Below, piece after piece: positions 28,841 to 38,385 of a DNA stretch of 64,000 bases; position 1 is the stretch's first letter; every line of letters begins with the position of its first letter. The DNA comes from Micromonospora coerulea (lineage in GTDB: Bacteria > Actinomycetota > Actinomycetes > Mycobacteriales > Micromonosporaceae). The stretch covers positions 42,236 to 106,235 of the forward strand of contig NZ_JAEMUW010000021.1 of assembly GCF_016598485.1 (NCBI RefSeq), given 5' to 3'. Below the pieces are notes generated by a model. That model did no database searches. It saw nothing but the letters and a program-made list of their open reading frames with translations, and was not told the origin of the DNA. The position numbers and the translations under genes were made by a program.

Positions 28841-29122
28841 GTGGTGGCATACCGGCCGACCACCGCGCCGGACCCCCTGGGACACGCCGCCCTGTACGGC
28901 GGGGTGATCGTCTACCTCATCGGCGACCAGCTGATCTGGCAACGTGCCCGCGGCAGGACGTCCCGGCGACGCATGCTCGGGATGCTGCTCGTGGCGCTCA
29001 GCACGCCAGCAACGGCCCTCCTACCCGGTCTCGGGGCGCTGGTCCTGCTCACCGCGGTCGGCATCGGACTCGCCACCACCACACCGTTTCCTGCCACCAG
29101 GGCACGACGCGGCGGCCGGTAG
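28841..29122 (+). pseudogene. C-terminal remnant of a low-temperature-requirement A (LtrA) protein
   Basis: 93 residues with two hydrophobic helices: ALYGGVIVYLIGDQLIWQR, then a basic turn and MLLVALSTPATALLPGLG with LVLLTAVGIGLATTT. This arrangement matches the last helices of LtrA-family membrane proteins, which normally have about 350-400 residues. The frame opens at a GTG with no good ribosome-binding site. It could be expressed as a small membrane protein, but a decayed fragment is more likely. Confidence 0.5.
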
Positions 29123-29235
29123 GCACCCGTCGGTCGGGTTGGCCGGGCGGAGCGGGCTGCCGCATGGCCCGAGCGGACTCGTCGGCCGTGCGGCGGAGAA
29201 GCTGTTGCCGGGTGTCCGGTCCAGCCCGGTGACCG

Positions 29236-29925
29236 CTACCTGGGGCGCGCCGCCAACCAGGCGATGAGCTCCTCGTTACCGCTGCTCCTGGCGGCGTCGG
29301 CGGCGGTCCGCCCCGACCAGGGCGCCCGCCACGCCGGTGACGCGCCGCGCGCGACCAGGAGCTTCGCGGCGTCGAGCCGACCGGCGCGACAGGCGTTCCA
29401 GAGCGGACCGTTCAGGTCGGTCGTGGCCTCGGCGAGGCGGGCGACGACGGGCAGCGGACCCACCGCGGCGGCGTGCCACAGCTCGGTGCGGGCGCCCCGC
29501 TCCACCAGCCGACGCGCCGCGCGCCACTGCCCGTAGCCGACGGCGCAGGACAGGGGCGGGCCGCTGTCGATCGACGAGCCGGGGGCCTCGATGTCGGCGC
29601 CGGCGTCGAGCAGCGCGTCGACGAGCACGACGTCGTCGTTGCTGGCCGCCCAGTGCAGGGGCCGTTCGAGGTGCCACATGCCCGCCGCGGGCGCCTCGAG
29701 TGGCGCGCCCGCGGCGACGAGCACCCGGACGGTCTCGGCCGCCCGCGGTCGGTGCCCGGGTGCGTCGGCCAGCAGGTGCAGCGGTGAGCGCACTCCGCCG
29801 CCGCGGTCCTCCACCGGCTCCGTGGCGAGGTGCGGATACTCGCGCAGCAGGCGGGCCAGCCGTTCGACCTCACCGTCGACGATCGCGGCGGTCAGCTCGG
29901 CAGCGAGCGGCTCGTCCGCACGCAT
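29236..29925 (-). CDS. Ankyrin-repeat protein
   Basis: A 229-residue soluble protein with four to five ankyrin repeats: RSPLHLLAD, ERPLHWAASNDDVVLVDALLDAGADIEAP, GPPLSCAVGYGQWRAARRLVERGA and GPLWNACRAGRLDAAKLLVARGA. It binds an unknown protein partner. I chose ATG 29925 with AAAGGAG 10 bases upstream, over a GTG at 29934 that nearly touches the site. It lies 70 bases after the glycolate permease gene, beyond a strong hairpin, so it is probably a separate unit. Confidence 0.85.
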   Translation of the reverse strand: MRADEPLAAELTAAIVDGEVERLARLLREYPHLATEPVEDRGGGVRSPLHLLADAPGHRPRAAETVRVLVAAGAPLEAPAAGMWHLERPLHWAASNDDVVLVDALLDAGADIEAPGSSIDSGPPLSCAVGYGQWRAARRLVERGARTELWHAAAVGPLPVVARLAEATTDLNGPLWNACRAGRLDAAKLLVARGASPAWRAPWSGRTAADAARSSGNEELIAWLAARPR

Positions 29926-29949
29926 GGCTGTCACTCTCCTTTCCGCGGT

Positions 29950-29984
29950 GGCGGTCCGGGCCCCTCACCGGCGCCCGGACCGCC
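29950..29984. terminator. Hairpin ending the glycolate operon
   Basis: Perfect 12-bp arms (29950-29961 and 29973-29984) with an 11-base loop, 11 bases after the lactate/glycolate permease stop on the minus strand. No T-tract. It separates the operon from the ankyrin gene, which starts 25 bases further on. Confidence 0.65.
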
Positions 29985-29995
29985 GCAGCGTGCGG

Positions 29996-31870
29996 TCAGG
30001 GCACCATCCAGCCGAGGACCGGGGAGCCCTGCAACGCGACCAGTACGCACATGAACAGCAGCAGGAGCAGGCTCCAGCCGAACACCTTGCGGAAGATCTC
30101 CCCCTCGCGGCCCGCCATGCCGACCGCGGCGGCCGCGATCGCCAGGTTCTGCGGGCTGATCATCTTGCCCAGCACGCCGCCGGAGGAGTTGGCCGCCGCG
30201 AGCAGCACCGGGTCCAGCCCGGCACGGGCCGCGGTCTGCACCTGCAACGCCCCGAACAGCGCGTTGGCCGAGGTGTCCGAGCCGGTCACCGCGACCCCGA
30301 TCCAGCCGAGGATCGCCGAGAGGAAGACGAACGCCCCACCGGCCGCGGCCAGGAACGCGCCGAGGGTGTTGGTCTGTCCGGACTGGTTCATCACGTACGC
30401 CAGGGCGAGCACCGCCATCACGGTGACGATCGCGTACCGCAGCTCCGCGTAGGTGCGCCCGTACGCGCGCAGCGCCCGGGCGGCGGAGACCCGCAGCACC
30501 AGGGCGGTGAGCAGGCCGGCGAGGATCATCAGCGTGCCGGCGGCGGGCAACCAGTTGAGGGTGAACGTGGCCGACGACAGTGGCTTGCCGTTGCCGCCCA
30601 GGATGTCCAGGCCCGGCCAGGCGAACTTCACCGTCCACGGTTCCTTCGCCAGCGCCGCCTTCACCGGGCCGAGATTCGCCACGGAGAAGATCGCGATGAT
30701 GATCAGGTAGGGCGCGTACGCGCGGACCACCTCGGCCGGGGTGTCGGCGAGCCGGGGAGCCGCCGTGCCGGCGCGCACCTGGTCCGTGGGCCGGGGTTCC
30801 AGCTCGCCGTCCCCGCGGTGCCGACCGACCGGGGCCGTGGCGTCGACGCGCGGGTCGTCCGGCGGCGTCTCCGCACCGGAGCCGCCCAGCCCGGGGGCGG
30901 CCGTGGTGGTCGTACCGGAGCGCGAGCCGGCGGCGGCGCGGACGGCGCCGGGGCCGGTCAGCTCGGCCTCGGCGGGCCCGCGGGCGGCCGGCACGGTCGC
31001 CGGCTCGCGGCCCAGGTCGGCCGGAGTGACCGGGCGCCAGATCCGGACCAGCAGCACCACGGCGGCGGCCGAGACCAGCGCGGCGACGATGTCGGTCAGC
31101 GGCACGGAGATGTAGTTCGCGGCGACGAACTGCGCCAGGCCGAAGCTCACCCCGGCGACCAGGGCGGCGGGCCAGGTCTGCCGGATGCCGCGGCGGCCGT
31201 CGACCAGGGCCACCAGCATCAGCGGTACGACCACCGCGAGGATCGGGGTCTGCCGGCCGACCATCGCGCCGAGGGTCTCCACGGTGAGCCGGGAGTCGTC
31301 GTTGGCCCCGGAGGTGACGCTGGCCAGGGTGACGATCGGGGTGGCGAGCGCGCCGAAGGCCACCGGCGCGGTGTTGGCCAGCAGCGCCACCGAGGCGGCG
31401 TGGATCGGGCGGAAACCCAGCGCCATCAGCATCACCACGGTGATGGCGACCGGGGTGCCGAACCCGGCCAGGGCCTCCAGCAGCGCGCCGAAGCAGAACG
31501 CGATGATGATCGCCTGGATCCGCATGTCCGGGCTGACCCGTTCGAAGGAGCGGCGCAGCACGTCGAAGTGTCCGCTCTCGACGGTGAGGTTGTAGACCCA
31601 GATGGCGTTGATGACGATCCACAGGATCGGGAAGAAGCCGAAGGCGGCGCCCTCGGTGGCGGACAGCACGGCCTGCCCGACCGGCATGGCGTAGACGGCG
31701 ACCGCCACGACAAGCGCGACCGCGAGCGAGATCAGCCCGGCCAACCAGGCCTTGACCTTCAGCACGCCGAGCAGGACGAAGAGGGTGAGCAGGGGCAGGA
31801 CCGCGAAGATGGCCGAGAGCGCCACGGAGTCGGCGACGGGATCGGTGACGACGGTGAACTGGTCGAACAT
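29996..31870 (-). CDS. lldP: L-lactate/glycolate permease (LldP/GlcA family)
   Basis: A 624-residue transporter of the lactate permease family with about 13 helices; proton-coupled uptake of L-lactate, D-lactate or glycolate is known in the family. Typical regions are WIVINAIWVYNLTVESG, CFGALLEALAGFGTPVAI and GGVLGKMISPQNLAIAA near the end. A long charged, Pro/Gly-rich insert (about 285-390) makes it longer than the roughly 550-residue E. coli proteins. It is the last gene of the glcD-E-F cluster, 43 bases after glcF, which favours glycolate as a substrate (inference). Confidence 0.93.
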   Translation of the reverse strand: MFDQFTVVTDPVADSVALSAIFAVLPLLTLFVLLGVLKVKAWLAGLISLAVALVVAVAVYAMPVGQAVLSATEGAAFGFFPILWIVINAIWVYNLTVESGHFDVLRRSFERVSPDMRIQAIIIAFCFGALLEALAGFGTPVAITVVMLMALGFRPIHAASVALLANTAPVAFGALATPIVTLASVTSGANDDSRLTVETLGAMVGRQTPILAVVVPLMLVALVDGRRGIRQTWPAALVAGVSFGLAQFVAANYISVPLTDIVAALVSAAAVVLLVRIWRPVTPADLGREPATVPAARGPAEAELTGPGAVRAAAGSRSGTTTTAAPGLGGSGAETPPDDPRVDATAPVGRHRGDGELEPRPTDQVRAGTAAPRLADTPAEVVRAYAPYLIIIAIFSVANLGPVKAALAKEPWTVKFAWPGLDILGGNGKPLSSATFTLNWLPAAGTLMILAGLLTALVLRVSAARALRAYGRTYAELRYAIVTVMAVLALAYVMNQSGQTNTLGAFLAAAGGAFVFLSAILGWIGVAVTGSDTSANALFGALQVQTAARAGLDPVLLAAANSSGGVLGKMISPQNLAIAAAAVGMAGREGEIFRKVFGWSLLLLLFMCVLVALQGSPVLGWMVP

Positions 31871-31913
31871 GGGTCACCTCGAGCCTTCCAGGACCGGTGG
31901 GGTGGATTGGGCC

Positions 31914-33317
31914 CTACAGCAACTCCGCGACGGGACGGTTCCGCAGAGAGGCGTCGAGGACCTGGGCGGTGTGGGCCAGCGCGATGTCGCCGCCCGCGCG
32001 GGTCACCGCGGCGGCGACCTGCATGAGGCACCCGGGGTTGGCGGTGACGAGCAGCCGCGCCCCGGTGGCCAGTACGGTCCCGGCCTTGCGGTCGCCGAGT
32101 TGGGCGGCCGGTCCGGGATTGAGCACATTCCAGATGCCGGCGGAGCCGCAGCAGATCTCCGGGTCGGCGATCTCCCGCAGCTCCAGCCCGGGGATGCCGC
32201 GCAGCAGCCGGCGGGGCTGGTCGCGGACGCCCTGGGCGTGGGCGAGGTGGCAGGCGTCGTGGTACGCGACGGTCACCGGCAGCGGATGCCGGGGGGCGAC
32301 CGGGCCCAGCTCGTCGAGGAGTTCGGACAGGTCGCGGACCCGGCCGGCGAAGTCGGCGGCGAGCGTGGCGTAGCGGGCGTCGTCGCGGAGCAGCTCGCCG
32401 TACTCCTTCAGGGTGGAGCCGCAGCCGGCGGCGTTGACCACGAAGAAGTCGATGCCGGCGGCGGCGAACGTGTCGAGCATCCGACGGGCGAAGTTCTGTG
32501 CCTCCTCCTCGCGTCCGTTGTGCACGCTCAGCGCGCCGCAGCAGCCCTGCCGGTCGGGCAGGATCACCACCTCGCAGCCCTCGGCGGCGAGCACGCGGGC
32601 GGTGGCGGCGTTGACCTCGGGGAAGAACGCGGACTGCACGCAGCCGGTCAGCATGCCGACCACGGCCCGCCGGGCACCGACCGCGGGCAGCCGCGCCGGG
32701 AGGCGGGCGGGCCGGCGCAGCGGCGGCGCGAGGGACTCCAGCGCCGCGATGGTGGGCGCGAGCCGGGGCAGCAGCCCGGTCCGCGCGACCAGCCGGCGCA
32801 GCCCGCTGGCCCGGTACGCGCGCAGCGGCCCGCGCAGCAGCCGCAGCCGCCGCCGGTACGGGAAGAGCGCGAAGATCGCCGCGCGCAGCGCCCGCTCCCG
32901 CGGTGTCCGGCTGTGCCGGCGTTCGACCTGCTGCCGGGTGTCCTCGATCAGCCGGTCGTAGCGCACCCCGGACGGGCAGGCGGTGACGCAGGACATGCAG
33001 CCGAGGCAGCGGTCGAAGTGGGCGACCATCGGGTCCGACAGCGGTTCGCCCTCCAGGCCCTCCTTCATCAGGTAGATCCGCCCGCGCGGCGAGTCCATCT
33101 CCTCCCCCCACAGCACGTAGGTGGGGCAGGTGGGCAGGCAGAAGCCGCAGTGCACGCAGTCGGCGACCAGCTCGGCGGCGGGCGGGTGGTGGTCGTCGAA
33201 GGCACCCTGCCCGGGCGGCTGGGCGGCCAGCCCCAGCACGTCGCGCGGTCCGCTGGCCGGGAAGGTGCCGCCAGGCGAGGTGACCGGACGGTCGCCCGGC
33301 TGCTGGGGGATGGTCAT
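31914..33317 (-). CDS. glcF: Glycolate oxidase iron-sulfur subunit GlcF
   Basis: A 467-residue Fe-S protein. Two 4Fe-4S clusters are shown by CVHCGFCLPTCPTY (about 53-66) and CLGCMSCVTACPSG (about 101-114). Two CCG-type domains follow (QGCCGALSVHNG; ICCGSAGIWN), which in this family bind further cofactors or quinone. It would pass electrons from GlcD/GlcE to the membrane quinone pool. The ATG shares its A with the glcE stop (TGATG) and has GGAGGG upstream, indicating coupled translation. Its C-terminus lies next to the permease gene. Confidence 0.93.
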   Translation of the reverse strand: MTIPQQPGDRPVTSPGGTFPASGPRDVLGLAAQPPGQGAFDDHHPPAAELVADCVHCGFCLPTCPTYVLWGEEMDSPRGRIYLMKEGLEGEPLSDPMVAHFDRCLGCMSCVTACPSGVRYDRLIEDTRQQVERRHSRTPRERALRAAIFALFPYRRRLRLLRGPLRAYRASGLRRLVARTGLLPRLAPTIAALESLAPPLRRPARLPARLPAVGARRAVVGMLTGCVQSAFFPEVNAATARVLAAEGCEVVILPDRQGCCGALSVHNGREEEAQNFARRMLDTFAAAGIDFFVVNAAGCGSTLKEYGELLRDDARYATLAADFAGRVRDLSELLDELGPVAPRHPLPVTVAYHDACHLAHAQGVRDQPRRLLRGIPGLELREIADPEICCGSAGIWNVLNPGPAAQLGDRKAGTVLATGARLLVTANPGCLMQVAAAVTRAGGDIALAHTAQVLDASLRNRPVAELL

Positions 33318-34657
33318 CAGATCCCTCCGACGAATCGGCCCGGCGCGAGCCGGGCATCCGGGTCGAAGCGCTGCTTGACCCGGCGCATCAGCGCCAGGCC
33401 GTCGACCGGCCCCCACAGGTCGACCCGGTCCCGTACGGCGGCGGGCGCGGTGAGCACCACCGCGTGCCCGGCGACGGCGGCGGTCGCGGTGCGCAGCTCG
33501 TCGACCAGGCCGGCGACCCGGTCCGGGTCGGCCGTGCCGGGCACGCCGGCGTGGAGGACGCCGACGCCGGCCGAGCCGCGCAGCGCGAGCGGCAGGTGGT
33601 GCCGGTCGGCCGCCGCGCGGGCGTCGGTCAGCAGTCGCGGTACGCCGGAAAGCGCGGCGGTCAGCTTCAGCCCGGTGTCCCCGGCGTGCCACGGGTGCTG
33701 ACCCCAGCCTCGGGGCGGCGCGTCGGCGACCGTGGTGTCGGCGCCGAGCAGCCGGCGCGCGGCTTCGGCGCGGGCGGCGACCCCGGCCGGGGTGCCCTCC
33801 AGCAGTACGGTCACCGCCGCTGGCCCGCCGGCCGGCATGTCCACCTCCAGCGCGGCGGGCACGAGCTGCGCGGCGCGTACGGTGGCGGCCAGCCGGCCCG
33901 CCTGCGCCGGGTCGCCAACCCGGCGGGTGACGTACGCGGCAGCGGCCGGCAGCGGGTGCAGCCGGAACGCGCACTCGGTGACCAGCCCGAGCGTCCCGTA
34001 CGCGCCGGTGACGAGCTTGCCCAGGTCGTAGCCGGCGACGTTCTTGACCACCTTGCCGCCGGCGTGCGCGACGACCCCGTCGGCGCGGACCAGGGTGACC
34101 CCGATGAGCAGGTCCCGCACCGTGCCGTAGAGCATCCGCCGGGGCCCGCCGGCGTTGGTGGCGACCGCCCCGCCGACCGTGCCGCCGGGCGGCGACGCGT
34201 CCAGGGCGAGCTGCTGGCCGGCGCCGGCCAGGGTGGCGGCCAGCGCGTCGAGGCGGGTGCCGGCGCGGACCACGGTGATCAGGTCACCGGCGGCGTGCTC
34301 GACCACCCCGGCCAGCCCGGTGGTGTCGAGGATCAGGTCGAGCCGGCGCGGTGGGTTTCCCCAGTCCAGCTTGGTACCGCCGCCCCGGAAGGTCACCGCC
34401 AGGTCGAGGTCGGCGGCGGCGCGCAGCAGCGCCGCCGCCTGGCGGGTGTCGCGGGGCGCGGCCACGTACCGGGCCGGCAGCCCGGCGACGGTGTCGCGCT
34501 CTCCCGCCGCCCGGACCGGCCCGGGACCGTCGGATCCCGGCGCGGCGGCCGGCGCCGGCCGGGGGGCGGAGCGGGCGGGGCCGACGGCGGACGGGTCGTC
34601 GGTGCCGGCTTCCCGGCATGCGGCGCGGAGGCGGTCGAGGGTCCGGTCGGCGGGCAT
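33317..34657 (-). CDS. glcE: Glycolate oxidase FAD-binding subunit GlcE
   Basis: A 446-residue FAD-linked oxidase. A Pro/Ala-rich N-terminal stretch precedes a PCMH-type FAD domain (about 65-240: VTFRGGGTKLDWGNPP, LDASPPGGTVGGAVATNAGGPRR, GGKVVKNVAGYDLGKL). It resembles GlcD but is shorter and lacks its C-terminal His-rich active region, as is usual for GlcE. Start and stop overlap glcD and glcF by TGATG junctions, with GGAGG before the start. It acts with GlcD and GlcF in oxidising glycolate to glyoxylate. Confidence 0.93.
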   Translation of the reverse strand: MPADRTLDRLRAACREAGTDDPSAVGPARSAPRPAPAAAPGSDGPGPVRAAGERDTVAGLPARYVAAPRDTRQAAALLRAAADLDLAVTFRGGGTKLDWGNPPRRLDLILDTTGLAGVVEHAAGDLITVVRAGTRLDALAATLAGAGQQLALDASPPGGTVGGAVATNAGGPRRMLYGTVRDLLIGVTLVRADGVVAHAGGKVVKNVAGYDLGKLVTGAYGTLGLVTECAFRLHPLPAAAAYVTRRVGDPAQAGRLAATVRAAQLVPAALEVDMPAGGPAAVTVLLEGTPAGVAARAEAARRLLGADTTVADAPPRGWGQHPWHAGDTGLKLTAALSGVPRLLTDARAAADRHHLPLALRGSAGVGVLHAGVPGTADPDRVAGLVDELRTATAAVAGHAVVLTAPAAVRDRVDLWGPVDGLALMRRVKQRFDPDARLAPGRFVGGI

Positions 34658-36129
34658 CAGAAGACCTCCGCCAGGCCGGCCTCCTGCGCCGGGTGGACGC
34701 CTTTGCGGCGGCCGGGTACTTCCCCGCAGAGCCGGGGCGTCGGGAAGATCTTGCCGGGGTTGGCCAGCCCGGCCGGGTCGAACGCGCAGCGCAGCAACTG
34801 CATGGTGTCCAGGTCGTCGGCGCTGAACATGCGCGGCAGGTACTTCGCCTTGTCCATGCCGACGCCGTGCTCGCCGGTGATCGACCCGCCGTGGCGGACA
34901 CAGAGGTCGAGGATGGCGCCGGAGACCTCCTCGGCGCGTTCGGCCTGCCCGTCGACGGCGGCGTCGAAGAGGACCAGCGGGTGCAGGTTGCCGTCGCCGG
35001 CGTGGAAGACGTTCGCCACCCGGATGCCGCGCTCGGCGGAGAGCTCGCCGATGCGGCGCAGCACCTCGGGCAGGGCGGTACGCGGGATCACGCCGTCCTG
35101 GACGATGTAGTCGGGGCTGATCCGGCCGACGGCGGCGAACGCGGACTTGCGGCCCTTCCAGAACAGCGCCCGTTCGGCGTCGTCGGCGGCGATCCGGATC
35201 TCGAACGCGCGGTTGTCCCGGCACAGCCGCTCGACCTGGTCGAACTGGGCGGCCACCTCCGGTTCGGGCCCGTCCAGCTCGACGATGAGCACCGCCCCGG
35301 CGCCGGCCGGGTAGCCACAGTGCACGGCCGCCTCGGCGGCGGAGATGGCGAGCGCGTCCATCATCTCCACCGCCGCCGGCACCACCCCGGCGGCGATGAT
35401 CGCCGAGGTGGCCGCGCCGGCCTGGTCGGTGCTGTCGAAGGCCGCGAGCAGCGTGCGCACCGATTCGGGCAGCCGGGTCAGCCGCACGGTCACCTCGGTG
35501 GCGATGCCGAGGGTGCCCTCCGACCCGATGAACGCGCCGAGCAGGTCGTAGCCGGGGGCGTCCGGGGCGCGGCCGCCGAGGCGTACCCGATCACCGTCGG
35601 GGGTGACCAGCTCGATGCCGGTGATGTGGTGGGCGGTGAAGCCGTACTTGAGGCAGTGTGCGCCGCCGGAGTTCTCCGCCAAGTTGCCGCCGATGGAGCA
35701 GATCTGCTGGCTGGACGGGTCGGGCGCGTAGTAGTGACCGTGCGGGTTCGCGGCCCGGCTGACCGCCAGGTTGATCACGCCCGGCTGCACCACGGCACGC
35801 TCGTCCTCCGGTGCGACCTCGATGATGTCGCGCATTCGCGAGGTGACGATCAGGACGCCGTCGGCGTGCGGTAGTGCGCCGCCGGAGAGCCCGGTGCCGG
35901 AGCCGCGGGCCACGAACGGCACCCCGGCGGCGACGCAGGCGCGGACCACCGCGGCGCACTGCGCGGCGTCGGCGGGAAGGGCCACCAGGGCCGGGACGAC
36001 CTTGTACTGGGCCAGCCCGTCGCATTCGTAGGTGCGCAGCTCCTGCCGGTCGCTGATCACCCGGTCGGCGCCGACCGCGGCCCGCAACGCGGCGGCGAGG
36101 GCGGCCAGGTCCGTCGTGGTCGTGCGCAT
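34657..36129 (-). CDS. glcD: Glycolate oxidase catalytic subunit GlcD
   Basis: A 490-residue FAD enzyme of the D-2-hydroxy-acid dehydrogenase family. The FAD domain shows PFVARGSGTGLSGGALP, QQICSIGGNLAENSGGAHCLKYG (written here in part) and GSEGTLGI; the C-terminal catalytic part has VFHAGDGNLHP and TGEHGVGMDK with the metal/active-site histidines. It oxidises glycolate or D-lactate. ATG 36129 follows GGAGG. The family alone cannot separate glycolate from D-lactate dehydrogenase, but adjacent GlcE, GlcF and malate synthase make glycolate most likely. Confidence 0.94.
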   Translation of the reverse strand: MRTTTTDLAALAAALRAAVGADRVISDRQELRTYECDGLAQYKVVPALVALPADAAQCAAVVRACVAAGVPFVARGSGTGLSGGALPHADGVLIVTSRMRDIIEVAPEDERAVVQPGVINLAVSRAANPHGHYYAPDPSSQQICSIGGNLAENSGGAHCLKYGFTAHHITGIELVTPDGDRVRLGGRAPDAPGYDLLGAFIGSEGTLGIATEVTVRLTRLPESVRTLLAAFDSTDQAGAATSAIIAAGVVPAAVEMMDALAISAAEAAVHCGYPAGAGAVLIVELDGPEPEVAAQFDQVERLCRDNRAFEIRIAADDAERALFWKGRKSAFAAVGRISPDYIVQDGVIPRTALPEVLRRIGELSAERGIRVANVFHAGDGNLHPLVLFDAAVDGQAERAEEVSGAILDLCVRHGGSITGEHGVGMDKAKYLPRMFSADDLDTMQLLRCAFDPAGLANPGKIFPTPRLCGEVPGRRKGVHPAQEAGLAEVF

Positions 36130-36147
36130 CGCCCACCTCCGCGTCGC

Positions 36148-36175
36148 GTCGGTCGTCGGTCGTCGGTCGTCGGTC
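36148..36175. repeat. Four tandem copies of a 7-bp unit
   Basis: GTCGGTC is repeated four times without interruption in the 44-base aceB-glcD spacer. The last copy overlaps the aceB stop codon. Slippage here could change the spacing between the two genes. Confidence 0.9.
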
Positions 36176-37757
36176 AGGGCATCCGTTCGTACGCGGGCAC
36201 GGTGAGGAAGTCGGCGAAGTCGTCGGCGACGGCGACCTCCATGAACAATGCCCGGGCGGCGGCGTAGTCGCCCGGCTCGCCGGGGAGGCGGCCGATCTCC
36301 TCGTCGGCGATCCGCTCGACCAGCTCCCGGGTGACCCGCGCGCCGGTGTCGTCGAGGGTGACGTCGTTGTGCAGCCACTGCCAGACCTGGCTGCGGGAGA
36401 TCTCCGCGGTGGCCGCGTCCTCCATGAGGTTGAAGATGGCCACCGCGCCGGTGCCCCGCAGCCAGGCGGTCAGGTACTGCACGCCGACGCTGACGGCGTT
36501 GCGCAGCCCCGCCTCGGTGTGCCCGCCTGGGGTGGCGTGCACCGAGAGCAGGTCGGCTGCGGCGACCCGGACGTCGTCGCGGGTGCGGTCGAGCTGGTGC
36601 GGCCGGTCGCCGAGGACGGCGTCGAAGACCTCGCGGCAGATGGGCACCAGGTCGGGGTGGGCCACCCACGAGCCGTCGAAGCCGTCGTTGGCCTCGCGGG
36701 TCTTGTCGTCCCGCACCTTCGCCAGGGCGGTCTCGTTGACCTGCGGGTCCCGCCGGCTGGGGATGAACGCGGCCATCCCGCCGATGGCGTGCGCCCCGCG
36801 CCGGTGGCAGGTGCGCACCAGCAGCTCGGTGTACGCGCGCATGAACGGCACGGTCATGGTCACCGCGTTGCGGTCGGGCAGCAGGAAGTCCGCGCCCCGG
36901 GTTCGGAACTTCTTGATCACGCTGAACATGTAGTCCCACCGGCCGGCGTTCAGCCCGGCGGAATGCTCCCGCAGCTCGTAGAGAATCTCGTCCATCTCGA
37001 AGGCGGCCGGGAAGGTCTCGATCAGCACGGTGGCCCGGATGGTGCCGCGCGGCAGGCCGAGCCGGTCCTGGGCGGTGAGGAACACGTCGTTCCACAGCCG
37101 CGCCTCGAGGTGACTCTCCATCTTGGGCAGGTAGAAGTAGGGCCCGGCGCCCCGGTCGAGCTGCCGGCGGGCGCAGTGGAACAGGTAGAGCCCGAAGTCG
37201 ACCAGGCTGCCGGAGGTGCGTTCGCCGTCGACCAGGAGGTGCTTCTCGGTGAGGTGCCAGCCCCGGGGCCGGACCACGATGGTGGCCAGCTCGCCCTCGT
37301 TGAGGGTGTACCGCTTGCCCTCGGGCGAGGTGTGGTCGAGCTTGCCGTCGATGGCGTCGCGCAGGTTGAGCTGACCGGAGACCACGTTCTCCCAGAGCGG
37401 GGTGTTCGCGTCCTCGTGGTCGGCCAGCCACACCTTCGCGCCGGAGTTCAACGCGTTGATGGTCATCTTCGCGTCGGTGGGGCCGGTGATCTCGACGCGG
37501 CGGTCGACCAGGCCGGGGGCCGGCTCGGCGACCCGCCAGTCGGCCTCGCGGATCGCGCGGGTCTCGGGCAGGAAGTCCAGCAGCGCGCCGTCGGCCAGTT
37601 CGGCTTCGCGGCGCCGCCGCCGGTCGAGCAGCTCGCGGCGCCGTGGGTCGAAGGCGCGGTGCAGCTCGGCGAGGAAGGCCAACGCGTCGGGGGTGAGGAT
37701 CTCGTCGTACCGGGGGTGCATCGGTCCCGTGACCTCGACACCGGCGGGTTCCGTCAT
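36174..37757 (-). CDS. aceB: Malate synthase A
   Basis: A 527-residue enzyme that condenses glyoxylate with acetyl-CoA to give malate. Visible features include EITGPTDAKMTINALNSGA, DHEDANTPLWEN, IETFPAAFEMDEILYELREH (active-site Glu/Asp region), AGRWDYMFSVIK, GMAAFIPSR and EDAATAEISRSQVWQW. The length matches malate synthase A rather than the roughly 720-residue G form usually paired with glcDEF. ATG 37757 follows GAGGAG. It is first in the operon aceB-glcD-glcE-glcF-permease and removes the glyoxylate made by the oxidase. No isocitrate lyase gene is present in the window. Confidence 0.95.
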   Translation of the reverse strand: MTEPAGVEVTGPMHPRYDEILTPDALAFLAELHRAFDPRRRELLDRRRRREAELADGALLDFLPETRAIREADWRVAEPAPGLVDRRVEITGPTDAKMTINALNSGAKVWLADHEDANTPLWENVVSGQLNLRDAIDGKLDHTSPEGKRYTLNEGELATIVVRPRGWHLTEKHLLVDGERTSGSLVDFGLYLFHCARRQLDRGAGPYFYLPKMESHLEARLWNDVFLTAQDRLGLPRGTIRATVLIETFPAAFEMDEILYELREHSAGLNAGRWDYMFSVIKKFRTRGADFLLPDRNAVTMTVPFMRAYTELLVRTCHRRGAHAIGGMAAFIPSRRDPQVNETALAKVRDDKTREANDGFDGSWVAHPDLVPICREVFDAVLGDRPHQLDRTRDDVRVAAADLLSVHATPGGHTEAGLRNAVSVGVQYLTAWLRGTGAVAIFNLMEDAATAEISRSQVWQWLHNDVTLDDTGARVTRELVERIADEEIGRLPGEPGDYAAARALFMEVAVADDFADFLTVPAYERMP

Positions 37758-38385
37758 CGGCTCGCTCCTCACGCATGTGCGGCGATCAATCCGATGTGCT
37801 CCTGCCGACTCTAGTTCCCGCTGGTCGAGGCTGGGACCTGAGCGACGGCACAGCCGCCGGGAGCGGTCGGCCCGGTGCGGCGAGCGGTGCCTGGCGGGCG
37901 GCGAACGGCGGATCGGCCCGGTGCGGCGTCCATCCTGGAGCGGCCGCCCCGGGCCTCGGCGCGGCGTCGACGGCCACGTCGACCGCCGACGACGGAGATC
38001 GCCGGTCGCCGGTCGGCGCGGGTCGGCCGAGCGGGTCGAGAGTCGCCGCCCGTCGGACGCAAGCAGCGGGCCACGGAACGGTTTCCGACATCCGGCGCAC
38101 GAACCGGCACAAGGGGCGGACGGCGGCGATGACCCCAGCCGGGGCGAACGGGACGGGCGGCCTCGGGACGGTCGACGGCTTCCGGGCGTTACGGGCGGTC
38201 CTGGGCGGGCATTTCCGCAGCTCCCCGGCGGGAGGGGGAACACGTGACGGCAACGAAGATTTCTCATTTACGCCGGACGGGCACCGCAACCCTCCTAGTG
38301 TTGGCCACACCGGTGCTAGTCACGGAGTTGGCCACCCGAACGACGTCCCACGCAGACAGCGGACGAAAAGTGAGGGAAGACGCGC
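37758..38385. other. Intergenic region between aceB and the sortase-substrate gene
   Basis: 628 bases between divergent genes. It should contain the glycolate-operon promoter and the promoter of the secreted-protein gene. A frame from GTG 38244 has a good GGAGGGGG site and a hydrophobic stretch (LLVLATPVLV) but then overlaps the next gene in a different frame with a composition unlike a real protein. No regulator gene is present. Confidence 0.4.
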
